Shown here piece after piece: positions 1 through 7,423 of a stretch of DNA of 19,207 nt. Made by a program: the position numbers and the translations under genes. Positions within the stretch are counted from its first letter, which is position 1; every line of letters starts with the position of its first letter. The DNA lies in assembly GCF_937891315.1 (NCBI RefSeq), contig NZ_CALAGI010000006.1:1-19207 (forward strand). Reading direction: 5' to 3'. Origin of the DNA: an uncultured Amaricoccus sp. GTDB lineage: Bacteria; Pseudomonadota; Alphaproteobacteria; Rhodobacterales; Rhodobacteraceae. The notes beneath the pieces were generated by a model. The model was given only the letters and a program-made list of their open reading frames with translations. It was not told the DNA's origin and searched no databases.

Positions 1-109
1 AGGGGCCCCGCCAACGGGCGGGGAGAAAAAAGGACTCGCGGCCAACAGGCCGCTCGGGCGCTTCGGCCTCGGCCGGAGCGGAATCCAAGGGCGACGCGCC
101 CCGCGGGAG
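1..109 (-). repeat. Triple-hairpin dispersed repeat, copy A (inverted relative to copy B)
   Basis: This stretch is the reverse complement of 7064-7175 with only scattered substitutions and short gaps. It contains three hairpins in a row. The first has stem CCCCGCC at 6-12 and GGCGGGG at 17-23. The second has GCGGCC at 38-43 and GGCCGC at 48-53. The third has 9-base arms at 59-67 and 72-80 with one G-T wobble. A run of six A at 26-31 reads as six T on the minus strand. The repeat reaches the window edge and may continue beyond it. No gene is visible in it. Between its end and the pseudogene at 224 I see nothing definite. Confidence 0.85.
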
Positions 110-223
110 CCGACCATCGACTTGCGCACGGCCTTCCCGTCGCGGAGACAGACCTTGCTTTATCCAATGCCGATTCCCGGACATGATTGTATGGAGGAAT
201 GCCGAGGACAGGGACAAAACCAG

Positions 224-605
224 ATGATCCGCGCAGGCGATCAGTATCGCGACTCGATCCGGAACAGCCGCGAAACCTGTCTCGGCGGCGAGCGGACGCC
301 CGACCATGCCGGCTTCGTCGCGCCGGAGACGAAGCTCTGGCTCGACAAATACGACTCGATCAACGAGAACTGGGCGGCGGATGATCGGCGCAAGCTGCTC
401 GCCGTCGCGCGCGACCTTCATCAACTCCGACCACGCAGGTCATCGCCTGACCTTCCAGCTTTTCGCCCAAGGCCCGCCCCTCGCGCATCTCGCCGCCGCC
501 CATCGCAGTTTCGACTGGGACGGACCGCTCGATTTCGTGAGGAAATCCGCCGGCCTGCCGGACCGGGAAATGGGCGGTCCCGCCACGCTCAAGACCGCGG
601 TATGA
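224..605 (+). pseudogene. Broken HpaB-type 4-hydroxyphenylacetate 3-hydroxylase (FADH2-dependent monooxygenase) remnant
   Basis: The start at 224 gives an N-terminus (MIRAGDQYRDSIR, then GGER) typical of the HpaB family of reduced-flavin-dependent aromatic hydroxylases. After about 30 residues the reading jumps to what looks like the extreme C-terminus of the family (DKYDSINENWAADDRRKLL, then NSDHAGHRLTFQLFAQ). The homologous reading changes frame near 416-419, where one extra base (probably C419) shifts the continuation into another frame that ends at TGA 603-605. Intact members are roughly 480-520 residues; only about 125 remain, so some 350 or more central codons, including the flavin-binding core, are missing. 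It lies 4 bp before the Rieske gene and upstream of a flavin reductase, the partner such an enzyme needs, which supports the identity. The family call rests on remembered family sequence, not a search. Confidence 0.72.
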
Positions 606-609
606 CGCC

Positions 610-1767
610 ATGACCAGAATGGACAGCCCCCACTCCGACGCCGCCCTGCGGGCGGACCCGATCGCCGCCCTCCGGGCGACCGCCGCCCGGCCCTTCACCC
701 AAGCGACGGCGATGCCGGCCGCGATCTACACCTCCGAGGCGGTGGTCGCGGCCGAGCGTGACCGCGTCTTCGCGCGCGACTGGATCTGCGTCGGCCGGGC
801 CGAAGCATTGAGAGAACCGGGCGACTATCTCACCTACGACCTCGCCGGCCAGCCGATCATCGTCCTGCGCGACGCGGACGGCGAGATCCGCGCGCTGTCG
901 AATGTCTGCCGGCACCGGATGTCGACCCTGCTGACCGGTTCGGGCAATGCGAAACGCATCACCTGCCCCTACCATGCCTGGACCTACGAGCTCGACGGCC
1001 GCCTGCGCGGCGCGCCCTACATGACCCGCAACGATTGCTTCCAGCGCGAGGATCTGCGGCTGCCCGCGATCCGCTGCGAGGTCTGGCTCGGCTTCGTGCT
1101 CGTCACGCTCGATCCGGAGGCCACGCCGGTGGCCGAGACGCTGCGCGATCTCGCCGCCGAGATCGCGCCCTACGACATGGCAAGCTATACCGAGCTTTTC
1201 CGCGAGACCCATGTCTGGGATACCAACTGGAAGGTGCTCGCCGAGAATTTCATGGAGAGCTACCACCTGCCCGCCTGCCACGCCGGAACCATCGGCCGGC
1301 TCTCCTCGATCGCCGATGCCGAGATGCCGGCGGGCGCCCCGGCCTACAACATCCATTTCATCACCAAGGACCCGTCCTTCACCCTGTCCGTCGCCCATCC
1401 GACCAACATCACGCTGACCGGCGACTGGCGCCTGCGCACCGCGGTCTTCGCGATCTATCCCTCGCTGATGATCACGCTGACGCCGGGCTATTTCTGGTAT
1501 CTCTCGCTCCAGCCGATCAGCGCCGGCCGGGTGCATATCATCTTCGGCGGCGGCCTCTCGCCGGATTTCCTCGCCGACCCCGAGCACGAGGCGCACATGG
1601 CGGCGACCAAGGCGTTGCTCGACGCGGTCAATGCCGAGGACAAGGGCTGCACCGAGCGTGTCTATCGCGGCGTCTCCGCGCCGCTGGCCGCGCCCGGACC
1701 GCTCAGCCATCTGGAGCGGCCGCTCTACGACTTCTCCCGCTACCTCGCCGCGCGGCTCGGCGCGTGA
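610..1767 (+). CDS. Rieske non-heme iron oxygenase, alpha (catalytic) subunit
   Basis: This 385-residue protein belongs to the ring-hydroxylating / Rieske oxygenases, which use a [2Fe-2S] cluster and a mononuclear iron to insert oxygen into aromatic or quaternary-amine substrates. The Rieske ligands are visible as Cys100-x-His102 and Cys119-x2-His122 (CRHR, then CPYHAW). The catalytic domain has NFMESYHLPACH, giving iron ligands His219 and His224; Asp344 in the VNAEDKG segment is a plausible third. Length is usual for a stand-alone alpha subunit. The start at 610 follows the stop of the HpaB remnant by 4 bp without a clear Shine-Dalgarno site, suggesting original translational coupling. No beta subunit, ferredoxin or dedicated ferredoxin reductase is in the window, so electrons must come from elsewhere. 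The substrate cannot be named; the neighbours hint at phenolic or other aromatic compounds. Confidence 0.9.
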   Translation: MTRMDSPHSDAALRADPIAALRATAARPFTQATAMPAAIYTSEAVVAAERDRVFARDWICVGRAEALREPGDYLTYDLAGQPIIVLRDADGEIRALSNVCRHRMSTLLTGSGNAKRITCPYHAWTYELDGRLRGAPYMTRNDCFQREDLRLPAIRCEVWLGFVLVTLDPEATPVAETLRDLAAEIAPYDMASYTELFRETHVWDTNWKVLAENFMESYHLPACHAGTIGRLSSIADAEMPAGAPAYNIHFITKDPSFTLSVAHPTNITLTGDWRLRTAVFAIYPSLMITLTPGYFWYLSLQPISAGRVHIIFGGGLSPDFLADPEHEAHMAATKALLDAVNAEDKGCTERVYRGVSAPLAAPGPLSHLERPLYDFSRYLAARLGA

Positions 1768-1786
1768 CGGCATAGGGGATCTCGCC

Positions 1787-2956
1787 ATGAACGCCCTTCC
1801 CCCACCTCCCCTGCGCCAGAGCTTCCTCGACGGCATGAGCCGCGCCGCCGCCACCGTGAACGTGGTCGCCACCGACGGCCCGGCGGGGCGCGCGGGCGTC
1901 ACCGTCTCGGCCATGTCCTCGGTCTCGGCCGATGGCGAGGCGCCGACCCTGCTGGTCTGCGTCCACCATCTCTCGCCCGCCGCCCGGACGATCATCGACA
2001 ACGGCGTCTTTTGCGTGAACATCCTGCGCGACGACCAGTCCTACATCTCCGATACCTTCGCCGGCCGCCTCGGAACCGCCGACGGCGACAAGTTCTCCTG
2101 CGCCCCCTGGACGGCGATGGAGAGCGGCGCTCCCCGGGTCCGCGACCCGCTCGCCGCCTTTGACTGCCGCGTGCGCAGTGCCGAGCGCATCGGCACGCAT
2201 CACGTCTTCATCGGCGAGGTCGGCGCGGTCTTCGTCGCCGGCGCCGGCAATCCGCTGATCTTCGCCAACCGCGCCTATGGCGCCCCGGCCCGCGTTCTTC
2301 CCGCCCGCGTCGGCGGCGAGACCCGGGCCCGCGAGCGTATCCGCGTCGCCGCGCTCCATACCTTCGGGCCGCACCTGCTGCCGTCGGTGATCGCCGACCT
2401 CGAGGCCGCCCAGGGCCCCGTTTCGCTCGACCTGCACGAGGGCGACCAGCGCCACCTGCTCGGGCTGCTGCGGACTGGCGCGGTCGATCTCGCCTTTCTC
2501 CATGATTTCGACCTCGGCGAGGATGTCGTCGCCCAGACCGTGGCCGACATCGCGCCCCATGCGCTGCTGCCCGGGAACCACCCGCTCGCGTCGCGCGATT
2601 CGGTCCCGCTCGCCGAGCTGCTGACCGAGCGCCTGGTCCTGCTCGATGCGAGCCCCAGCCGCGACTATTTCCTGTCTCTCTTCGCCGGCGTCGGCGCGCC
2701 GACCATCGGCTTCCGCGCCCAGACCTTCGAGATGGTGCGCGGGCTCGTCGCGCAGGGTCTCGGCTATTCGCTGCTGGCGACCAGGCCCGCCAGTGCGATG
2801 AGCTACGACGGCCACGCCCTCGTCACCCGGCCGCTGGCCGACGATGTGCCGCCGAGCCGCCTCGTCCTCGCCCGTCGCCGCGACGGCGCGATGAACGCCG
2901 CGACCCGGGCCTTCCTCTGGCACTGCGCCGCCGTCTTCGGCCTCGATCTCGACTGA
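1787..2956 (+). CDS. Flavin reductase (HpaC-like) fused to a LysR-type substrate-binding domain
   Basis: This protein has 389 residues. Residues ~8-170 match the flavin reductase-like (FMN-binding split-barrel) domain, with motifs such as GVTVSAMSSVSADG, VFCVNIL and HHVFIGEV. Such enzymes reduce FMN or FAD with NAD(P)H and hand it to a monooxygenase. Residues ~184-380 match the effector-binding domain of LysR regulators (IRVAALHTFGPHLLPSVI, then GAVDLAFLHD, GNHPLA and VRGLVAQGLGYSLL), but no helix-turn-helix is present. The start at 1787 has AGGGG about 9 bases upstream; it lies 19 bp after the Rieske gene, so the two are probably co-transcribed. The likely customer is the HpaB-type hydroxylase, now broken. 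By analogy with the Acinetobacter 4-hydroxyphenylacetate reductase component, which carries a C-terminal MarR-like regulatory domain, the LysR-type domain may sense the aromatic substrate; that is inference. Confidence 0.88.
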   Translation: MNALPPPPLRQSFLDGMSRAAATVNVVATDGPAGRAGVTVSAMSSVSADGEAPTLLVCVHHLSPAARTIIDNGVFCVNILRDDQSYISDTFAGRLGTADGDKFSCAPWTAMESGAPRVRDPLAAFDCRVRSAERIGTHHVFIGEVGAVFVAGAGNPLIFANRAYGAPARVLPARVGGETRARERIRVAALHTFGPHLLPSVIADLEAAQGPVSLDLHEGDQRHLLGLLRTGAVDLAFLHDFDLGEDVVAQTVADIAPHALLPGNHPLASRDSVPLAELLTERLVLLDASPSRDYFLSLFAGVGAPTIGFRAQTFEMVRGLVAQGLGYSLLATRPASAMSYDGHALVTRPLADDVPPSRLVLARRRDGAMNAATRAFLWHCAAVFGLDLD

Positions 2957-2978
2957 CCCCGCGACGCTTCGGTTCGGT

Positions 2979-4505
2979 TCAGAGCTGGGTGCCGAGGGCG
3001 ACGAGGGCGGCGCCGAGGAGCGCGCCGGCGAGGCCGTAGAGCCAGCCGGGAGGGCGGCGGCGCGGCGGTTCGGGCGGCTGGGCGACGGCGCGAAGCAGCG
3101 CCGCTTCGGCGAGTTCGGGCAGGCGCGGGCCGAAGCGCGACAGCACGCGCAGCGTGTCGCCGAGGTCGCGCGCCATCGCCCGGGGGCCGAGATTCGCGCC
3201 GATATAGTCGGTCACCACCGGGCGCGCGGTCTCCCACATGTTCATCGCCGGATCGAGGCTGCGCGCGACACCTTCGACCACCACCATGGTCCGCTGCAGC
3301 AGGATGAGCTCGGTGCGGGTTTCCATGCCGAAGCGTTCGGTCACTTCGAAGAGATGGGCGAGCAGGCGGGCCATCGAGATGCGCGTCGCGTCCTGGCCGA
3401 AGATCGGCTCGCCGACCGCGCGCAGTGCCTGGGCGAAGGCCGCCATGTCGCGGTCGCGCGGCACGTAGCCCGCCTCGAAATGCACGGCGGCGACCCGGGC
3501 ATAGTCGCGGCGGAGAAAGCCCATCAGGATCTCGGCATAGACCCGGCGGGTATAGGGGTCGATCCGGCCCATGATGCCGAAATCGAGGGCCACGATGGCG
3601 CCATCCGGGCCGAGCTTCAGATTACCCTGATGCATGTCGGCATGGAAGAACCCGTCGCGCAGCGCGTGGGTGAGGAAGGTCTGGATGATCCGCTCGGAGA
3701 CATCGGTGAGATCGGCGCCGCTGTCACGGAGCGCGGCCACGTCGCCGAAATTGATGCCCTCCGCCCATTCGAGTGTCATGACCCGGCGGGCCGAGGCCGG
3801 CCAGATCACCGCCGGAACGCGGAAGCGGGGATCGTCCTCGGTACTGGCGCGGAACTCCGCGGCGGCGGCCGCCTCCATCCTGAGGTCGAGTTCGCCCTGC
3901 ACCACGCCCTCGAAATGCCGGATCACCGCGCGAGGGCGCAGGCGGCGGGCAAAGGGCGCCAGCGCCTCGATCAGCCAGGCGGCGAGGTAGAAGGCGTCGA
4001 CGTCGCGCAGGAAGGCGCGCTCGATGCCCGGACGCAGCACCTTGACCGCCACCGGGCGACCGCTGGCCGCGAGGGTCGCGCGATGCACCTGGGCGAGCGA
4101 GGCGGCGGCGACCGGCGCGCCGAACTCGGCGAAGAGCGTCTCGACCGGCGCGCCGAGCTCGCGCGCGACCTCCGCCCGCGCCTCGGCCTCGGAGAAGGGC
4201 GGCAGCTTGTCCTGCAGGACGGTCAGCTGGCTCGCGAGCTCGGGCCCCACGATGTCGGGGCGGGTGGACATGAGCTGGCCGAACTTGATGTAGGCCGGGC
4301 CGAGCGCGGTCAGCGCGCGGGGCACGGGCGGCTGGGCGGGGTCGCCGGCGAGGCCGAGCCACTGGAATGGCCAGCCGAGGACACGGGCGGCGAGGCGCAG
4401 CGATGGCGGCGCGTCGAGCGCGCCGAGCGCGATCTCCATCGCGCCGGTGCGCTCGAAAGTGGCGCCGGTGCGGATCAGCCGCCAGAGATTGTGCGGGCCG
4501 CGCAT
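2979..4505 (-). CDS. ubiB: UbiB-family atypical kinase/ATPase of ubiquinone biosynthesis
   Basis: This 508-residue protein belongs to the ABC1/ADCK/UbiB atypical protein-kinase-like family, needed for coenzyme Q synthesis and thought to act as an ATPase that helps handle lipid intermediates at the inner membrane. Family signatures are in order: KxGQ motif KFGQ at 74-77, the alanine-rich nucleotide loop AAASLAQ at 133-139, VAVK with Lys155, the ExD-type segment ELDLRME near 205-211, HADMHQGN with Asp290 and Asn295, and DFG at 308-310. A C-terminal hydrophobic segment (~488-508) after a proline/arginine stretch is a membrane anchor. The start ATG shares one base with the ubiE stop (TGATG), so ubiE-ubiB form a coupled operon. 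It ends 22 bp from the convergent flavin-reductase fusion. In many alphaproteobacteria coaBC follows ubiB; here it does not. Confidence 0.96.
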   Translation of the reverse strand: MRGPHNLWRLIRTGATFERTGAMEIALGALDAPPSLRLAARVLGWPFQWLGLAGDPAQPPVPRALTALGPAYIKFGQLMSTRPDIVGPELASQLTVLQDKLPPFSEAEARAEVARELGAPVETLFAEFGAPVAAASLAQVHRATLAASGRPVAVKVLRPGIERAFLRDVDAFYLAAWLIEALAPFARRLRPRAVIRHFEGVVQGELDLRMEAAAAAEFRASTEDDPRFRVPAVIWPASARRVMTLEWAEGINFGDVAALRDSGADLTDVSERIIQTFLTHALRDGFFHADMHQGNLKLGPDGAIVALDFGIMGRIDPYTRRVYAEILMGFLRRDYARVAAVHFEAGYVPRDRDMAAFAQALRAVGEPIFGQDATRISMARLLAHLFEVTERFGMETRTELILLQRTMVVVEGVARSLDPAMNMWETARPVVTDYIGANLGPRAMARDLGDTLRVLSRFGPRLPELAEAALLRAVAQPPEPPRRRPPGWLYGLAGALLGAALVALGTQL

Positions 4506-5260
4506 CAGATCTTCCAGGCGGAATGCAGCGCGGCGATGCCCATGGAAAGGTTCCGGTACTTCACGAGATCGAAGCCGGCCGCGCGGATCATCGCCGCGAA
4601 ACGCTCCTGATCGGGGAAGCGGCGGATCGATTCGACGAGATACTGGTAGCTCGCCCGGTCGCCGGCGAGCGCCTGACCGAGCGGCGGGATCACATTGAAG
4701 GAATAGAGATCATAGAGCCGACGGAGCCCGTCGTTCGGCACCCGGCTGAATTCGAGCACGAGGAGCCGGCCGCCGGGTTTCAGGACGCGGAACGCCTCGG
4801 CGAGCGCCTCCTCGATCCGGGTCACGTTCCGGATGCCGAAAGAAATGGTATAGGCGTCGAAGGTAGCGTCGGCGAAGGGCAGCGCCATGGCGTCGCCGGT
4901 CACCCAGTCGATGGCAGCGCCATGCGCCCGCGCCTCGGCCCGGGCGCGGCCCTCGACCAGCATATGCTCGGTCATGTCGAGCACGGTGACATGGCCTTCG
5001 CCCTTGACGCGGTCGAGGAAGCGGAAGGCGACATCGCCGGTGCCGCCGGCGACGTCGAGCAGCCGCGTGCCCGGTCGGGGCGCCAGCCAGTCGAGCAGCG
5101 CGTCCTTCCACAGCCGGTGGATGCCGAGGCTCATCGCATCGTTCATCAGGTCGTATTTCGCGGCGACCGAGGTGAAGACGCCGCGAACGCGGCCGGCCTT
5201 CTCGTGCTCGGGCACGGTCTCGAAGCCGAAATGGGTGCCGGGCTCGGGAGTTTCGGTCAT
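4505..5260 (-). CDS. ubiE: UbiE, C-methyltransferase of ubiquinone/menaquinone biosynthesis
   Basis: This 251-residue class I SAM-dependent methyltransferase adds the C-methyl group to 2-polyprenyl-6-methoxy-1,4-benzoquinol (and demethylmenaquinol where present). The N-terminal segment VFTSVAAKYDLMNDAMSLG and WKD are UbiE signatures. The SAM-binding motif LLDVAGGTGD sits near 67-76. TISFGIRNV, LKPGGRLLVLEFS, SYQYLVESIRRFPDQE and the ending SAWKI are typical of the family. Length is normal. It is first in the leftward ubiE-ubiB operon, with a candidate promoter 33-60 bp upstream of the start, and is divergent from mutM. No menaquinone genes are in view, so a ubiquinone role is the simplest reading. 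Confidence 0.97.
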   Translation of the reverse strand: MTETPEPGTHFGFETVPEHEKAGRVRGVFTSVAAKYDLMNDAMSLGIHRLWKDALLDWLAPRPGTRLLDVAGGTGDVAFRFLDRVKGEGHVTVLDMTEHMLVEGRARAEARAHGAAIDWVTGDAMALPFADATFDAYTISFGIRNVTRIEEALAEAFRVLKPGGRLLVLEFSRVPNDGLRRLYDLYSFNVIPPLGQALAGDRASYQYLVESIRRFPDQERFAAMIRAAGFDLVKYRNLSMGIAALHSAWKI

Positions 5261-5292
5261 GCCGCTCGTTCTTTCCGTCGATCGCGCTCCTG

Positions 5293-5320
5293 CTTATAGG
5301 GGACGGCGGGGCCGCTGCAA
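5293..5320 (-). promoter_or_regulatory. Candidate sigma-70-type promoter for ubiE-ubiB
   Basis: Read on the minus strand, TTGCAG (5315-5320) and TATAAG (5293-5298) are separated by 16 bases in an otherwise GC-rich spacer between divergent genes. Transcription would start near 5286, leaving a leader of about 25 bases before the ubiE ATG at 5260. The match is good for an alphaproteobacterial housekeeping promoter, but untested. Confidence 0.5.
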
Positions 5321-5345
5321 CCGCGACCCGAAGCGGGGAGGGGCG

Positions 5346-6227
5346 ATGCCGGAGCTGCCGGAGGTCGAGACGGTGCGCCGGGGACTGGAGCCGGTGCTGA
5401 TCGGGCGGCGGATCCTCCGGGCCGAGATCCGGCGGCCCGATCTGCGCTGGCCGTTTCCGCCGCGCATGGGCGCGCGGCTGGAGGGGGCGCGGGTCGATGC
5501 GCTGCGCCGGCGGTCGAAATATCTCCTGGCCGATCTCGATACCGGCGAGACCTTGATCGCCCATCTCGGCATGTCGGGGCGGATGCTCGTCTCCGGCGGG
5601 ACGGTCGGCGCATTTCACCATCCGCTCGCGGCGGCGCTGCCGCATGATCATGTGATCCTCGATATCGAGGGCGGGGCGCGGATCACCTTCAACGACGCGC
5701 GGCGGTTCGGGGCGATGGACCTCTGGCCGACGGCGGAGCTCGGCGCGCATCGCCTGCTGGCGGGACTGGGGCCGGAGCCGCTCGGCAACGGCTTTCACGC
5801 CGACTATCTCGCGGCGCGACTGCGGGGGCGCCCGGGTCCGGTGAAGGCGCTGCTGCTTGACCAGCGACTGGTGGCGGGGCTCGGCAATATCTATGTCTGC
5901 GAGGCGCTGTGGCGGGCTCGCCTGTCGCCGGAGCGGCCGGGGCGGGACGTGACGGGGACGGAGCTCGAGGCGCTGGTCGCGGCGATCCGCGCGGTGCTCG
6001 AGGAGGCGATCACGGCCGGCGGCTCCTCGCTCCGCGACTATCGCCGGGCGGATGGCGAGCTCGGCTATTTCCAGCACGCCTTCGCCGTCTATGGCCGCGA
6101 GGGGGCGCCGTGCCCGCGTTGCGGCGGGGCGGTCGCGCGGCTGGTCCAGTCGGGACGGTCGAGCTTCCATTGCCCCGCCTGCCAGGGCGCGTCCGGCGCG
6201 CGCGCCGGCGCGAACACGAAGTCTTGA
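5346..6227 (+). CDS. mutM: Formamidopyrimidine-DNA glycosylase (Fpg / MutM)
   Basis: This 293-residue base-excision repair enzyme removes 8-oxoguanine and formamidopyrimidines and cleaves the abasic site. It starts with the diagnostic MPELPEVETVRRGL, where the proline exposed after Met removal is the catalytic nucleophile and Glu3 (numbered with Met) assists. Lys58 in RRSKYLLADL, the AHLGMSGRM segment, NDARRFG, the helix-two-turn-helix region LGNIYVCEALWRARLSP, and a C-terminal zinc finger of the form CPRC...CPAC with the conserved QSGRSSF arginine are all present, so the enzyme looks intact. A strong purine-rich ribosome site (GGGGAGGGG) lies just before the ATG. It is divergent from ubiE and 55 bp upstream of the enoyl-CoA hydratase, an arrangement common in alphaproteobacteria. 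Confidence 0.97.
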   Translation: MPELPEVETVRRGLEPVLIGRRILRAEIRRPDLRWPFPPRMGARLEGARVDALRRRSKYLLADLDTGETLIAHLGMSGRMLVSGGTVGAFHHPLAAALPHDHVILDIEGGARITFNDARRFGAMDLWPTAELGAHRLLAGLGPEPLGNGFHADYLAARLRGRPGPVKALLLDQRLVAGLGNIYVCEALWRARLSPERPGRDVTGTELEALVAAIRAVLEEAITAGGSSLRDYRRADGELGYFQHAFAVYGREGAPCPRCGGAVARLVQSGRSSFHCPACQGASGARAGANTKS

Positions 6228-6251
6228 ACCGGGTCGGCGCGGTGCTAAACC
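6224..6251 (+). promoter_or_regulatory. Possible promoter for the enoyl-CoA hydratase gene
   Basis: TTGAAC (6224-6229), which contains the mutM stop codon, is followed after 16 bases by TAAACC (6246-6251). The -10 element is weak. The gene may instead be read through from mutM. Confidence 0.3.
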
Positions 6252-6282
6252 GGATCGCGGGACAGTTCGAGAGGAGCGTGCG

Positions 6283-7059
6283 TTGGCCTATCAAACCTTG
6301 CTGGTGGAGATCGACGACCATATCGGCATCATCCGGCTCAACCGCCCCGAAGCGCTCAATGCGCTGAACGGGCGGATGGTGGACGAGATCGCGGCGGCGC
6401 TCGGCGAGATGGACGCTTCGCCGAAGGTCCGGGCGATCATCGTCACGGGGTCGGACAAGGCCTTCGCCGCCGGCGCGGACGTGAAGGAGATGGCGGCGAA
6501 GAGTTTCGCCGACGTCAGCAACGAGGAGATCTACGCCGCTTCCTCGGATGCGATCGCGCGTTGCCGCAAGCCGATCATCGCGGCGGTCGCGGGCTATTGC
6601 CTCGGCGGCGGCTGCGAGCTCGCCATGCTCTGCGATTTCATCATCGCGGCGGACAACGCGAAATTCGGCCAGCCGGAGATCAATCTCGGCATCATTCCCG
6701 GCATCGGCGGCACCCAGCGCCTGACCCGCGCGGTCGGCAAGGCCAAGGCGATGGAGATGTGCCTGACCGGCCGCTTCATGGACGCCGCCGAGGCGGAGGC
6801 CGCCGGCCTTGTCAGCCGCGTGGTTCCCGCGAAGGATCTCGCCCGCGAGGCCCGCGAGACGGCGGCGAAGATCGCCGAAAAGCCGCCGCTGGCCGTCCGC
6901 GCCGCCAAGGAGGCGGTGAACCGGAGCTTCGAGACGACCCTGCGCGAGGGCGTTCTCTTCGAGCGACGGCAGTTCTACGCGCTCTTCGCCTCGGACGATC
7001 GGACGGAAGGGATGGCGGCCTTCGTCGAGAAACGCGCGCCGCGTTTCCGGGGACGCTAG
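6283..7059 (+). CDS. Enoyl-CoA hydratase (crotonase family)
   Basis: This 258-residue crotonase-family enzyme hydrates trans-2-enoyl-CoA to 3-hydroxyacyl-CoA in beta-oxidation and related pathways. The oxyanion-hole segments are AFAAGADVKEM (near 60-70) and GYCLGGGCELAM (104-115). Catalytic glutamates fit Glu112 and Glu132 (QPEINLGIIPGIGGTQRL), so it is a hydratase rather than a hydrolase or isomerase lacking one acid. The start is taken as TTG at 6283: GAGGAG at 6271-6276 lies 6 bases upstream and the resulting AYQTLLVEIDD is the family's normal N-terminus; no suitable ATG exists. In many alphaproteobacteria this gene sits beside mutM and just upstream of rpsT-dnaA. Here rpsT and dnaA do not follow; a hairpin repeat does. 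Confidence 0.95.
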   Translation: MAYQTLLVEIDDHIGIIRLNRPEALNALNGRMVDEIAAALGEMDASPKVRAIIVTGSDKAFAAGADVKEMAAKSFADVSNEEIYAASSDAIARCRKPIIAAVAGYCLGGGCELAMLCDFIIAADNAKFGQPEINLGIIPGIGGTQRLTRAVGKAKAMEMCLTGRFMDAAEAEAAGLVSRVVPAKDLAREARETAAKIAEKPPLAVRAAKEAVNRSFETTLREGVLFERRQFYALFASDDRTEGMAAFVEKRAPRFRGR

Positions 7060-7063
7060 GGCT

Positions 7064-7175
7064 CTCCCGCGAGGCGCGCGTAGCCCTTGGTTCCCGCTCC
7101 GGCCGACGCCGGAGCGCCCGAGCGGCCCGTTGGCCGCGAGTCCTTTTTTCTCCCCGCCTGTTGGCGGGGGCCCCT
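7064..7175 (+). repeat. Triple-hairpin dispersed repeat, copy B; probably also ends the hydratase transcript
   Basis: This is the inverted counterpart of 1-109. Hairpin 1 has a perfect 9-bp stem (7095-7103 with 7108-7116, loop CGAC). Hairpin 2 is GCGGCC-CGTT-GGCCGC (7122-7137). Hairpin 3 is CCCCGCC-TGTT-GGCGGGG (7152-7169). A run of six T (7144-7149) lies between hairpins 2 and 3. Compared with copy A the stems are kept while the tetraloops of hairpins 2 and 3 carry the opposite C/T choice. It begins 4 bp after the hydratase stop. Confidence 0.88.
7122..7149 (+). terminator. Possible intrinsic terminator within repeat copy B
   Basis: The stem GCGGCC/GGCCGC is followed after six bases by TTTTTT. 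The gap between stem and T-run is longer than ideal, but the site lies about 60 bp after the hydratase stop and is the only T-run there. Hairpin 1 just upstream could add to the effect. Confidence 0.45.
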
Positions 7176-7423
7176 CGTCCTGCCCGATAGGAATTCTGCC
7201 AATATGAAACTGGAAGAAGCCGAGGGGGCGGCGTGGTCCCGCGGGGCTTCCGGCGCACTGGAGGGCTGAGCCCCGGGTCAGCGAGGGGCGCCTGGGAGGA
7301 GGGGACAGCGCGGGTCACGGCGGCGGGGCGGTAGGGTTTCGTTAAGGTCGTTGCTCCATTTTCGCGTCATCCGGCCGGCCGCTCGCGAACGGCGCGACAG
7401 GCATTGGGGCGACGGAGGGTGCG
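7176..7423 (+). other. Intergenic region upstream of the exosortase E locus
   Basis: This 248-base gap holds no convincing gene; the only short reading frame (about 21 codons from an ATG near 7204) has no family features. A less GC-rich patch around 7335-7370 could contain the promoter of the glycosyltransferase-exosortase unit, but no clean -35/-10 pair stands out. GGAGGG just before the ATG at 7424 is the ribosome site. The rpsT and dnaA genes often found at this position in relatives are absent. Confidence 0.5.

Noticed and set aside
589..2022. 477-codon minus-strand frame opposite the Rieske oxygenase
   Set aside because: The plus-strand gene carries intact iron-sulfur and iron ligands; the antisense product has no recognisable motif.
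1..7175. The inverted repeats as ends of a composite transposon
   Set aside because: No transposase or target duplication is visible and the enclosed segment includes housekeeping genes ubiB, ubiE and mutM; a dispersed structural repeat is simpler.
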